DNA of 64,000 bases from Chlorokybus atmophyticus (lineage: Eukaryota; Streptophyta; Chlorokybophyceae; Chlorokybales; Chlorokybaceae): the NCBI GenBank assembly GCA_009103225.1, contig RHPI01002090.1, positions 1,314,861 to 1,378,860 of the forward strand, read 5' to 3'. Within the stretch, counting starts at the first letter, position 1. Each line of letters opens with the position of its first letter. The notes under the pieces are model-generated. The model searched no databases. It was not told where the DNA came from and was given only the letters and a program-made list of their open reading frames with translations. A program made the translations under genes and the position numbers. Positions 54,681-64,000 of this stretch are shown piece after piece.

Positions 54681-55261
54681 AGGTGCGCGTGTGCGTATGT
54701 GGTGATCATGGGTGGCCGGGTAGATGGGTTGGTGACTGTGTGTTGTGGCTTTGCTCTGATTGCTTGTTTGTTTTATTTGTCCGTTTGCTTGCTTCCCGAA
54801 TGACCATCTGTTTGGTGTGTTTGTTTATTTGATTGTTGTACAAGTCGTTGGATGACATAACTATCCGCTAGATTAGTTAGCCGGAATACATAGTGTGTAA
54901 CCGTGTACTTGGAAGTGTCCCTATGCAACGTGCGTGTGCAAGTGACACTTCACGCAGTCACGCTGGTTGTTGCATGTGTCCAATTGGCAGCAAGCTCGCC
55001 GCCGCGCAGACTCGCATATGGTTAACCACGCTGAGTACCTTGTCTGCGGGAGTGGGAGGACCCTTCTTCCCGTCCGCCCCATCGTCCCCCCCAAGGCACC
55101 CCATGTCTCTTCGTTTGTCTGTCTCTTCGCTCCCCTACTACTCCAAGCCCAGACTGCTAGGCCAAAATCACCTCACCATCACCGCCTACGCCTTGCCAGT
55201 TGTTCAACGAGAACCGTGTCACGCATCTGTACTATATCTGCATCAGTCTCTCTTTGTGTGC

Positions 55262-55263
<2 letters not shown>

Positions 55264-55292
<29 letters not shown>
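55264..55292. repeat. (CCG)n microsatellite
   Basis: Nine to ten uninterrupted CCG units in the upstream region of the YL1 gene. Confidence 0.9.
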
Positions 55293-55414
55293 CTGCCTTG
55301 TCGCACACGGGATAAATGCGTGATGCGGGACACGGGTCACGTGACACCTATGTGGCGCTGGGTTTTCGAGTCATCCAAACCGGATGTGTTCGAGGTCGGT
55401 CGCACCGGGTTGAG

Positions 55415-55423
55415 TTAGGGTTT
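55415..55423 (-). promoter_or_regulatory. Telo-box upstream of YL1/SWC2
   Basis: TTAGGGTTT, the exact complement of AAACCCTAA, lies about 300 bp before the YL1 start codon (55719). It is followed 15 bp later by a telomere-like array. Confidence 0.45.
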
Positions 55424-55437
55424 ACCGCCCAAGGTTC

Positions 55438-55475
55438 AGGTTTAGGTTTGGGTTTAGGTTTAGGCTTAGGCTTGG
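55438..55475. repeat. Telomere-like GGTTTA/GGCTTA array
   Basis: Six units of GGTTTA, GGTTTG or GGCTTA at an exact 6-bp period. It resembles plant or green-algal telomere sequence but uses a 6-bp, degenerate unit. Confidence 0.6.
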
Positions 55476-55718
55476 GGGCAGGGGCGGGGGCGGAGGTCCC
55501 AAACGTCAGGGCGGCGGTGGCGGTGGTGGTTGACAGGAGCATCCTCTGTTTCAGGCTTGATTGATAATGTCGCTGCATCCAAGTGGGTTTGCTGGTCGCT
55601 TGGCGCAGCACCGCGGAGGTGGTGATGAGTCTGGAAGCAGTAGCAGCATCCTGCGCTGATTGTCCAGCCCAACCCGAACGCAGCTGCTTTGGTGGTCGCA
55701 ACAGCAGCAGCAGCAGCC

Positions 55719-58670
55719 ATGGAGGTACCGAAGCTACCCCCTCGCGCAACGCGTGGCAAACGGTCAGACTCAATGAACGTCTTCTGCCGCTGCATGCTTT
55801 TTGCCTGGAATCAGCGTTGACTTGGCATGATCGGCTGCTGTCTTTGCGAGCGTGTGTTGAGTGTCAATCTTAGTCTAATCCCTTTTTCTGTGCATGCAGC
55901 ATGCATGCGGTGATGCAAGAGGACCAAGACGCGGATGACGAGTTCTGGAACCAAGATGCGCTGCTAGAGGTGCCTTGCGTGGGGGGAGGTGCTGTTCTGC
56001 AGTGGCCACTAGGTTGCGTCTTACTTGTTAGTGCACATGGTTGGCCCCTCTGTGCCTGAGTGCAGTGCAGTGCAGTGCAGTGTATGAGTGACTTCATCAC
56101 CCCTTGTGCATTGGTGCATGCTGGCCGTTGAAACGATTGTGTTCGTTGCGCCCGTACCTGTTGCGCCCGCACTGTGCATGATAGCCACGGTGGAGCGGTT
56201 AACAGTTCATCTGATGTGTGCGTACACAGTGCGCATGCTTTTGCAACAGTGACTTGCAAGCGAACATTCGCACAGGGTGCTTGAGGACTTTCGCACAGCT
56301 GTCTCTAACGCGCGTGCACATTGCATTCAGCTGCTGCCTCACCGACCATCTTCGTGCTTGACAGGATGAACAAGATGACGAGTACGAAGAAGAGGAGGTG
56401 CCGGAGGACGTTGTCGACAGCGACTTTGACGAGTCGGTAGGATCCAATCGCTGTTGTTGACACAAGCCTTTTGCTTTTGGCGAAGTCACTTTTTTTTACG
56501 GATGGATTGCGCATTGATTGGCCGCCGTTGTCACCCACTCAGTAGGAGTCCGAAGAGGACGATGAGACGCCCGATGAAGACACCGAGAGGAGGTGGGTTG
56601 TGTCAGCTTCATGTGATTGTGCATGCCTTTGATCACATTGCACCCCCATCCGTGCTGTCTTTCATACTACTTCCTTTGCGAGCAGAAAGCCGCGCCGTAC
56701 ATTGGCTCCTCCAGGCTCAAAGAAGCCCTCAGCCCAGGCCAAGAACAACAAAACCACCAACAAGAACAAGAAGGCTGAAGTTGAAGGCCAAGCTGCTGCT
56801 GCTGCTGCACCCGGGGAGGAGGCGGGTACTCCTCCAAAGCGGCCGCGCAGGGTGCGCTTTGTTGATGAGCAGGCGGGCAAAGGTGATGGCGAGGGGGAGG
56901 GGGAGGGGGAGGAGGAGGGTGAGGAGGAGGAGGGAGGAGGTGATAAGGTGCAACCCCACAAGCAGGAGGCTCCGCAGCCGCAGCTGCAGCGGAGAGCTTC
57001 GCGACGCACGGCTGTCCTTGAGAAGGCAGCCGAGCGCGAGCAGAAGCAGAAAGAAGCACCCAAGGTTGCATGTTGCAGCTGTTTATGATGACAATGTCAG
57101 TGCATGGCAAAGGTTTGCCAACAACTCTTGCTCAACAGACCCCTGTGAAAAAAATCAAGCCTGTTGCTCCGGAGCGCCGGCTCACTCAAGAAGAGATGCT
57201 GCAGGAAGCTGCGCAGACGGGTCTGTCTGTTCTAGAGTAGCAGCAAATGAGATACATACAACTTGTGGCTGATGCTGAGTGTGTACTTGTTTGTGGTTGT
57301 GTTGGCTTGCAGAAGTGCAGAACTTGGCTTCGCTGGAGTATCTGCTGGCGGTTGAAGAGGAGATCAAGAAGAAAGCAACCGTCAAGAAGGCCCAGTAAGT
57401 TTTGCATACCTGACTCATGTGCATGCCTGTTAGCTACATGTGTTTGCGATTGGCTTGTGAGCTTGTTTACTCCAGGTACACTGGCCCTTTGATTCGCTAT
57501 CATTCAAAAGGCGGTAAGTGCAGCATGCTTGGACAGAGCGGATGTCCCACGCTGGCTATCGTTGGTTTGGGTGGACTCTGATTTGCTGCTACTTCGCGTG
57601 CAGGCTGCACAACATTGGAGTTCCAAGATTACGAACCCAAGATTTTTGCCTTGAAAGGGCTACCATGTAAGCTGCACTGGCATTGCTCCAAAGTATGTCA
57701 ACTCAAAACGTACTGCCACAAGCTGCCTCGGTTCATGCAGATGTAAAGAAGGCAGTCTGCGCGGTGACTGGTCTGCCGGCCAAGTATAGAGACCCTAAAA
57801 CTGGCGCTCCGTACGCGACGCTGGAAGCCTTCAAGATACTGCGAGAAAGGTGACGACCTGTTCGTACAACTGACCTCTGCGGTTGATTGCATTGTATGTC
57901 ACACTTTGAGTTGTGCTTTTGATTTACCATTTTATAGCAAGGGTTATTGCAATTGTGCTGTCTACCTGCTACTTGCTTCTCAACATGCTGCTATCTCCCA
58001 TCATTTCAGGTTGAGGGTCAGGGACGAAGCGCGTCGCATGGAGCAGCAGTCTGCCATTGCACGGAAGCGGACACGCTTGGACGCCGTTGGCGGGGGCAGG
58101 CGCTCGCCGAGTCCGGGGCCTTTACAGCTGCCTTCATCATCACCATTGGCTGCGGGGAGGGTTACGCCGCCGCCTCCTCCTCTCAGCCACATGAAACCTG
58201 TTGTGATTGCTGCTGGCAGAGGCGTTGACGCCAACAACACGCCATTGGGGAAAGCGTCGCCATTGCCAATGCAGCCAATGCAGGCAGCAGCAGGAGGGAA
58301 GGTAGTTACTCCATCGCCACTGAGAGTGGTGCAAACGGGTGCTATGCTCGCTGCATCCCCGCTAGCACATGCGACACACTCACCCGCAGCGCCAGAGTTG
58401 TTTGCAGACCAGGCGTCTGTTTTGCATCAGTCAACGATGCTGCAGAGTAACATGCCAGTTGCTGGAACTGAGCCTGGGCGTTCCAGTCAGGCTGCGTCAC
58501 GTGGAGTAGTAGGTGAAGATGATGGCCCGACAGCGGTGCTCAATGCGAGTGTGAGTACGAGGGAGCAGCAGGAAGCTGCCCAGCGAAGTATGGATTTCGA
58601 CGAGCTGTTTCACAGTGATCTGGGTCTTGTGGATGCTGCTGATGTGCTTCAAGATTCAAGACCACTTTGA
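55719..58670 (+). CDS. SWC2: YL1 / VPS72 / SWC2, SWR1 chromatin-remodelling complex subunit
   Basis: YL1 binds H2A.Z-H2B dimers and helps SWR1 place H2A.Z in chromatin. Exons: 55719-55762, 55900-55969, 56365-56436, 56546-56592, 56686-57064, 57139-57220, 57313-57394, 57476-57513, 57604-57666, 57741-57849, 58010-58670; every junction is in phase. The start MEVPKLPPRATRGKR|M matches the plant SWC2 start (RxTRGKRM). Then DEFWNQDALLE, an acidic H2A.Z-binding stretch (EEEEVPEDVVDSDFDES), a Lys-rich part, PPKRPRRVRFVDE and a Glu/Gly run. The YL1 core is RLTQEEMLQEAAQT, YLLAVEEEIKKK and GPLIRYHSKGG. The YL1-C domain is VCAVTGLPAKYRDPKTGAPY with ATLEAFKILRER. A last exon of about 220 residues, Pro/Ala/Ser-rich, goes well beyond the usual family end. 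It ends with an acidic MDFDELFHSDLGLVDAADVL, which has the look of an activation-type acidic helix. Confidence 0.94.
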
Positions 58671-59259
58671 AAACAAAGCTTGTACTCCGTAAAGTTTGCA
58701 AGGCGCTATGTTCTGTGTTGACGCCGTGATGGTCTTGGGCAAGTTACGGAATTCACGCATGTGCTTTGGCAGAAGGCTTGCAGCATATAACCCTTGCTTG
58801 GGTTGCGCGACTGAAATGGATTGTGACCCAACTGGCACTGTACATTGCCAAACTGTAAGGCATCTTGTTCAGGCGTAATGCAACAGGTCATCCAAGTCCC
58901 AGGAAAACACCTAAGTTGTTTGTTTCATTGATTATGTTGGCCGCTCTACCTGTATGCAAGTCCTATATGGAAGTCAGCACTGTGTCTCACGCAAGCAGTT
59001 GGTTACAGCATTGGCGTGAATTCGCTAATCGGATAGCTAGACACCAACATCACCTAACCGCCACATGAATCCGCCTGGCTACTGCAGTCTGTAACGGTAC
59101 AACTTGCACTGAGGCGTATACTTGCAGGCAATGGCAGGCAGCACAAGGTGAAAAGCACAGATGACTGCGTGGATGAACAGCACATAGTGAAAGACTGCAA
59201 TTGTGATCTGTACAGGCTGAGAAATTGTTTGTGATGGTTTACCTGCTGCACATCACGCC
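58671..59259. other. Convergent intergenic region
   Basis: Nearly 600 bp between the YL1 stop and the J-domain gene stop on the opposite strand. I see no gene or repeat. Confidence 0.6.
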
Positions 59260-62200
59260 CTAAGGCCAGTCTGAATACTCTCTGGACTGACCAAATAAGC
59301 CATGGGCAAAGCGCCCATTCTCCAAGTCATACTTCTGGCGCTTCTGAGCATCACACAGTACTGCATATGCCTCTCCAAGTCGCTTAAACAAGGCTTCGGC
59401 ATCACACTTTACTGCATCAAATGGTGCTTTGTCTGGGTGATGCCGAAGCGCCAGCTTCCTGTCACGCCAACAAAGTCATCAGCAACGCTTCAAGCTCAAA
59501 GCGCCCGGCATGCACTGGTGCACTGCTCAACAAGTGTCATAAACAAAACATAAAGCATTGCAGCTGCGTAAACACCTGTAGGCCGCCTTCACTTCTGCGT
59601 GCGACGCAGAGTCTGACAGGGAGAGAACGGCGTAATAGTTGGGAGCTGCCTTTCTGCGTACCTGTTTACATCACTGTCGGTCAGCACCACACACAAAGCC
59701 ATTAGCCAGGTACGTTGCTAGAATGGTGACGGCATGACTCCTACAGGATGGGTGACAAGCAGACAATATATACCCTTCTTTTCAGCTCTGTCATGGAGAG
59801 GGTGAGTGTGTCTTTGGCTGCGCTGGATCCAAGTTGCGTGAGATCCTGCAGGGCGCTGCTGTAGTCACCAATGGCAATGAAGACCTCTGCTCGGCGCTGG
59901 ATGGCTCTGGTGTACGCCGGGCTGAGTCTGATAGCTGCGTTGCAATCAGCGAGCGCAGACAGGTACTGACTGACCGCAGCGTGCGCTGCACCCCGATTGC
60001 AGTACACGACAGCATTGAACTCGCCATCTGTCAGCTGCAGGGCAAGAGCTGCCGAGTACTCTTTGCACGCCTGTTCGTACTGTCCTTGGTTGAAGAGCCC
60101 GTTGCCTGCCCCGCAAAAGAAAACTTAGTGAAACATGCCTGCCTCGCACAACAAAACTTACTAAAACATGCCACCATCACAGTCAACCAACGGTAGCACT
60201 GCACCTTTTATTTTCAACTTGTTGGCCTCCTTGAAATGCATTGCTTCCTGCACTTGCGCAAGAGCGTCCTGATGTAGCTGGTTGAGGCGCAAGTTCTCTG
60301 ACTGCAGCAGGGCAACCTCTGACTGCAAGCGATCGAGCTCAGAGTCCCTGGCCCCAATATCGTAATCTGCAGACACAACCCAAATCTTCAATGATGGCAA
60401 TGCATCATGGCATGTTGGGAGGGGGTCCCTGCCCTTGATGTTGAAGGTTTGAATTAGCAGGGGATCCATGTGTGCAGACACTGCATGGTTGTTTGACGGC
60501 TTTACCTGCTGTGTTGCGAGCTTTACAATGCAGTGAGATGGCTCCCATGACAGGAATGTCCGCCCCAGGTATCTCTGCGGATTCATCATCGCCGAGATCG
60601 AATGGCACTGAGCAAGGGCTCGTGCACTTGCTGCTGCTGGCGCAGGATGTAAACACGGCCTTGGCAGACTGCAGGCTGCCAGTTGGTGATTGCGCTGTGT
60701 TGTAGTCGAACGAGCATGGCCCTTCTGATGTGATGCCAACAGCAAGGTCGTCCTGTTTGTATGCATCCTGCCTCTGTACAGCTGGGAGTTGTGATGTCTC
60801 CGCTAACTGCTGCCGCAATGCAGCGACCTCGGCATCAGCCACTCTGAGACGATGCTCTATGTCTTCTATGTGAGCATCCTTCAGTGCTGATTGTCGCTTC
60901 AGCTCGCCTGTCAGCCTTCGCACCTGCAACATGTGGCAGACTGATGAGCAAACCAAAGTTTCTAAGATGACGATAGTTTTGCATAGTGGGTGAGAACGAA
61001 CAACATACCTCGCGCTTCTTGTCTGCAAATGCTTCCACCAGCCGCGTGTTTTGTGCCGCGCACTCTAGCAAAGCCACGCGAGCGGCTCTACGGCCACCTT
61101 CCGCCTCCAAACATGCACGGCGAGAGCGCTGCAGCTCCAGCTTAGAAGTTGTCAGCTGGCGTTGACTCTGAGCTAGCTTGGCTTGCAGAGCCTCGTTCTG
61201 TTGCATGCTGTCCAGTAGGATCTCCTTCTCGGCTGATAGCTCCTCTTGGCAATCCGCGAGGCGAGCATTGCTCTGTCGAGCACAAGGCATGCATCGACTG
61301 TCAACAAGCGCTTCACAACACTGCTGCATGTGACACAACCACAAGCATTGTTCCTGAATAGCCCAAGGACGGTGGTAAATGTGCAATATATGAAAGCTGA
61401 GCCACCAGCGTAAGCACTGTGCAGGCCCACACAACTACTACTCCACGACACGTGGCCTGTACAGCTGCAACGTAACAGCACGACACTGGCTGGTTGCTAG
61501 AACGATGTAAATGCACAAAGGTCGGAACAATATCTCAAGCAGAACTGATGGTGATTGGACTACTGATCTTACCTGACACATGTTGCGTTCTATGGTGGCC
61601 ATTTTCTGTTTCAGGAAGGCAACTTCGACAGCATGTTGTCTCCTTGTTGCAGCGCACATCAGGCACCTGTTGGTGTCTTTTGCGCTGGCTGCATCCTGTG
61701 TGCCCAGCATGTTGCAATTAGATATCCACTAGTGATTCGCGTGTAATGCGTTTCAACAACTGGCAATGTAGATTACCGCTTTGCACTGCAGCATACACCC
61801 AAGTTGCATGGTGAAACCATCAAACCGCACATGCACAAGTTACCTTAGGGGATGTGCAAGCTCCTCCCTTGGGTGACGTGGAGATCAGTGGAACAGCAGC
61901 ATCACGGATTGGCAAGTCCTTGAGCCGAGTTGCAGATGGTGAGGTCTTTGGAGAGCTGTCCTGAGCAGCTGCCAGAGTCTCACGGTCCAACTTAGGACTC
62001 GTGGCACCATTCCAGAGGAGAGACTCCAGAATCTGGTGTCTTCTTTCCAACCGGTCTTCCAGCAACCTTGCACGGTCCTCTACAGCACCTGTGAAATTGT
62101 AACAATACCAATTGTAGGGCAAGCACAAAATGGTAAACAAAGAGCGGTAGTTGCACTCTGCTGTGCAGGACCCCTGTATGTGCGTGCATGCGTGCGTCCG

Positions 62201-62547
62201 CGCGCACATGTGTACAAGTGCCCCAAGGAAACCTTCGAACTATGATGCTCACGTGTTTTTTCTTCAACCCCCTGTCGGTGGTCTCTGGCCTCTTGAAATT
62301 GCTGCATGCAGGTTTTAAGCTGCCGCAAATAGACACTCTGCCTTTCACATTGCTCCTGCACCCATACACCATGGTCACACCTCGCCAACAAACATTGCAC
62401 AGTATGCAGATTGCAAGGCACAGCGCTCCCCTGGTTGTGTCATGTATCATGTGTCATGTTCTCTCGGCCGCATACCTTGTAATACGACTGGTCAGATCCC
62501 ACCCGCACTGGCGGCAACGCTGCTGCTGACGCAACCTTTGCAACCAT
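59260..62547 (-). CDS. Coiled-coil, TPR and J-domain (DnaJ) protein
   Basis: A likely Hsp70 co-chaperone. Exons (minus): 62547-62476, 62355-62253, 62088-61844, 61695-61573, 61272-61009, 60923-60506, 60366-60205, 60105-59774, 59661-59576, 59458-59260; all phases agree, about 668 residues. It starts [20 protein letters not shown]. Residues about 25-275 are charged coiled coil ([35 protein letters not shown]). A CLMC pair and a Ser/Pro-rich acidic segment interrupt it. From about 465 come TPR helices ([59 protein letters not shown]). The C-terminal J domain is [33 protein letters not shown], with the HPD triad that stimulates Hsp70 ATPase. TPR plus C-terminal J resembles DNAJC7/TPR2; the long N-terminal coiled coil is not part of DNAJC7. 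Divergent from the Lys-rich gene. Confidence 0.9.
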
Positions 62548-63331
62548 GTTCAGAAGAAACAGCTGCAATGGTGTGAGCCCGCCAAACCTATCTCAGCGCT
62601 TGGTTTGGCTGCTTGATGGGGGTGACATGCGCCGCTCAGGCCGACGAACGTGGCTTATTAGCCAGCTGGTTGGTACAGTGTCAATGCAAGCGGCAGCTGA
62701 CTTGCACAAAACAAAAACGGTTCATAAGAAACTGCCCATGGCTGTTATTGCAACATGTTGCTCGCCAGCTTAACCAAGCCGAGTGCTGATCAAACATAAC
62801 TCATGTGTCCATGAGTAGCTTGCACAATCCCAGCAAGTCACATTTCCAAGTTCCGAGGCAGTTGGCGCGTCCAGGTAGCTGACAGTTCAGCCATGTAGCA
62901 CACAACAGGCGACGATCACGACAAGCACGAAAGTTGTCACAGTCATCATCATGCAAGTCGTGAAGCACACGTCGATTGATGGTGCAATCACCTGCTGGCC
63001 AAAGCCTCGACGAACATCACCAACGCCGCCGCTGTCGCCACTGCCGCCGACGACAAAAAACACGCAGTTTGCCCGCCCTTTCAACCGCTGCAGCCAACGG
63101 CACTGCTCTAGCAAATCAAACTGGTTCAGGAAATTGCAAAACAGAACGGGACCGACGAACCTGGTTCATATGCCCTAACCCTAATGCACGTACACGTGGC
63201 ACGTTCTACAGGCAGGGCGGCGTCGGCGGGGTTTAGCGGCGAGGGGGTTTTGATTGTTCTGGGTGTTGTTGAATTGTTGCAAGGCTTGCCAGTGCGTGAG
63301 TTGGGTAGGTGAAGAGCTGTTGTTGGTGCTG
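62548..63331. promoter_or_regulatory. Divergent upstream region with a telomere-repeat motif
   Basis: About 780 bp between the J-domain gene start (-) and the Lys-rich gene start (+). It contains CCCTAACCCTAA (63173-63184), two telomere-type units, about 150 bp before the Lys-rich start. No other gene is seen; the open frames here are short. Confidence 0.35.
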
Positions 63332-63991
63332 ATGTCGTCCTCAGACGACTTCCTGGCGTCCAGCGAGGATGAGGGGGCGAAGGATGCGAGGAAGGAGATA
63401 GATGACAAGGAGAAGCGCAAGGCCGCTCTGTCCAAGCTGAGCAAAGAACAGGCACAGGTAGTTGCGGCTTCCGGCGATGACGGTGCCAAGCGGAAAGCAG
63501 GCAAGTCCCTCAAGAAAGGCAAAGGCGATAAGATCCCACGGAAGGGCCAAGCGGGTGAGCCCAGGATACCCCGGAAAAATGACAAAGCAGCTAAACGTCC
63601 AGGAGAGAAAGCGATGTGGGACGACATCCTCGCTGATTCTGAGGTTCGGGTCTGTCATTGTTGTTAAATCTAGTATTACAAAGAGCGCCATATGCTTAGT
63701 GGTGAGAAGCATTGACCCACCAACAAATGGGTTGCTGCTGTTTTAGCGACCTCGCGATGGGGTATGCTGCATGGGTTTGTGATGGGTTGCAAGGTACATT
63801 CCGTTTCATAACAGAGTTCTTATACAGTCACATTGAAGTTAGTTTCAACTTGCAACCTGGAGTAGTAATTTGGCATTTGCATGTTGCACGTTCTTGCATG
63901 CGATAACTCATAATAGCAGACACATCTCATCCTGAGTTGTGTCTGCTATTGTGATTGGCTGCAGCAGGAAAGCATGCAGAGCAGTGCATAG
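63332..63991 (+). CDS. Lys-rich, probably nuclear protein (short or partial)
   Basis: I do not recognise the family. Exon 63332-63643 encodes MSSSDDFLASSEDEGAKDAR, an acidic Ser-rich start, followed by a Lys/Arg-rich body (KRKAGKSLKKGKGDKIPRK; KNDKAAKRPGEKAMWDDIL) and ends DSE|GTTCGG. After a possible 321-bp intron, CTGCAG|CAGGAAAGCATGCAG continues in phase and stops at TAG (63989-63991), giving a protein of about 112 residues. The splice donor is weak and the window ends just after, so the true 3' end may be outside. The basic runs suggest a nuclear or nucleolar protein. Confidence 0.5.
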
Positions 63992-64000
63992 GTTGCAATA

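Larger units (their letters stand above)
54489..55718. other. Region upstream of YL1 with simple repeats; possible 5' part of the transporter gene
   Basis: It holds GTGC/GTGT repeats (54629-54680), a T/G-rich stretch, a CCG run (55264-55292), a telo-box (55415-55423) and a GGTTTA array (55438-55475). The first exon of the choline-transporter-like gene must lie here if that gene is intact, but I could not identify it. Confidence 0.5.

Noticed and set aside
55438-55475. True interstitial telomere
   Set aside because: The unit is 6 bp and degenerate (GGTTTA, GGTTTG, GGCTTA), with only one exact TTAGGGTTT nearby, so a telomere origin is possible but not supported.
55348-55795. Minus-strand frames upstream of YL1 (Ala/Lys-Pro-rich)
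   Set aside because: The Lys-Pro part is the telomere-like array in translation. The Met-Ala-rich start overlaps the YL1 first exon, which is supported by splicing on the other strand.

Overview
The window is nuclear DNA from a eukaryote, most likely a green alga (Viridiplantae). Nearly every gene is cut into many short exons by GT-AG introns (a few GC-AG). The proteins with the clearest plant signature are a plant-type threonine synthase with a transit-like leader, an ALWAYS EARLY/LIN9 homologue, a CASTOR/POLLUX-type channel and a plant-like SWC2/YL1. Exact telo-boxes (TTAGGGTTT), a plant promoter motif, lie near two gene starts. I cannot name the species. No bacterial, organellar or viral operons are visible.

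Layout. 1-1.1 kb: end of an unrecognised gene. 1.1-9.8 kb: gene-poor and repeat-rich, with GGTCC and GGTACC clusters, a run of hairpins, a possible TIR-flanked element, a decayed multi-exon gene, a complete 505-bp miniature LTR retrotransposon (TRIM) with a 5-bp target duplication, a 98-bp tandem repeat and an AT-rich island. 9.8-15.1 kb: LIN9/ALY (+). 16.2-19.5 kb: CASTOR/POLLUX-like channel (-), head-to-head with a coiled-coil protein (+, 20.0-22.1 kb). 22.6-23.8 kb: dephospho-CoA kinase (-). 23.8-28 kb: AT-rich, with repeats and a gap. 28.3-30.6 kb: AT-hook plus beta-helix protein (+). 31.8-34.7 kb: threonine synthase (-), head-to-head with adrenodoxin reductase (+, 35.0-38.1 kb). 38.6-42.3 kb: carboxypeptidase D-like membrane protease (-), head-to-head with a small zinc-ribbon protein (+, 42.7-43.7 kb). 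43.7-46.9 kb: AT-rich island. 47.0-50.2 kb: formamidase (+). 50.5-54.2 kb: a 3.8-kb pure (GA)n tract that cuts off a choline-transporter-like gene (-). 55.7-58.7 kb: YL1/VPS72/SWC2 (+). 59.3-62.5 kb: coiled-coil/TPR/J-domain protein (-), head-to-head with a Lys-rich protein (+, 63.3 kb to the end).

The genes form no single pathway. They are dispersed housekeeping functions: chromatin and cell-cycle control (LIN9, SWC2), CoA, threonine and Fe-S/ferredoxin metabolism, amide-nitrogen release, secretory proteolysis, ion and choline transport, and chaperoning. The recurring architecture is head-to-head pairs sharing short upstream regions, separated by AT-rich or simple-sequence islands.

Exon boundaries were read by eye from splice sites and reading phase, and checked arithmetically for the multi-exon genes. 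Most internal exons are firm; 5' ends are less so. The strongest non-gene discoveries are the TRIM, the (GA)n tract that splits a gene, and the self-complementary block at 2.9-4.6 kb.
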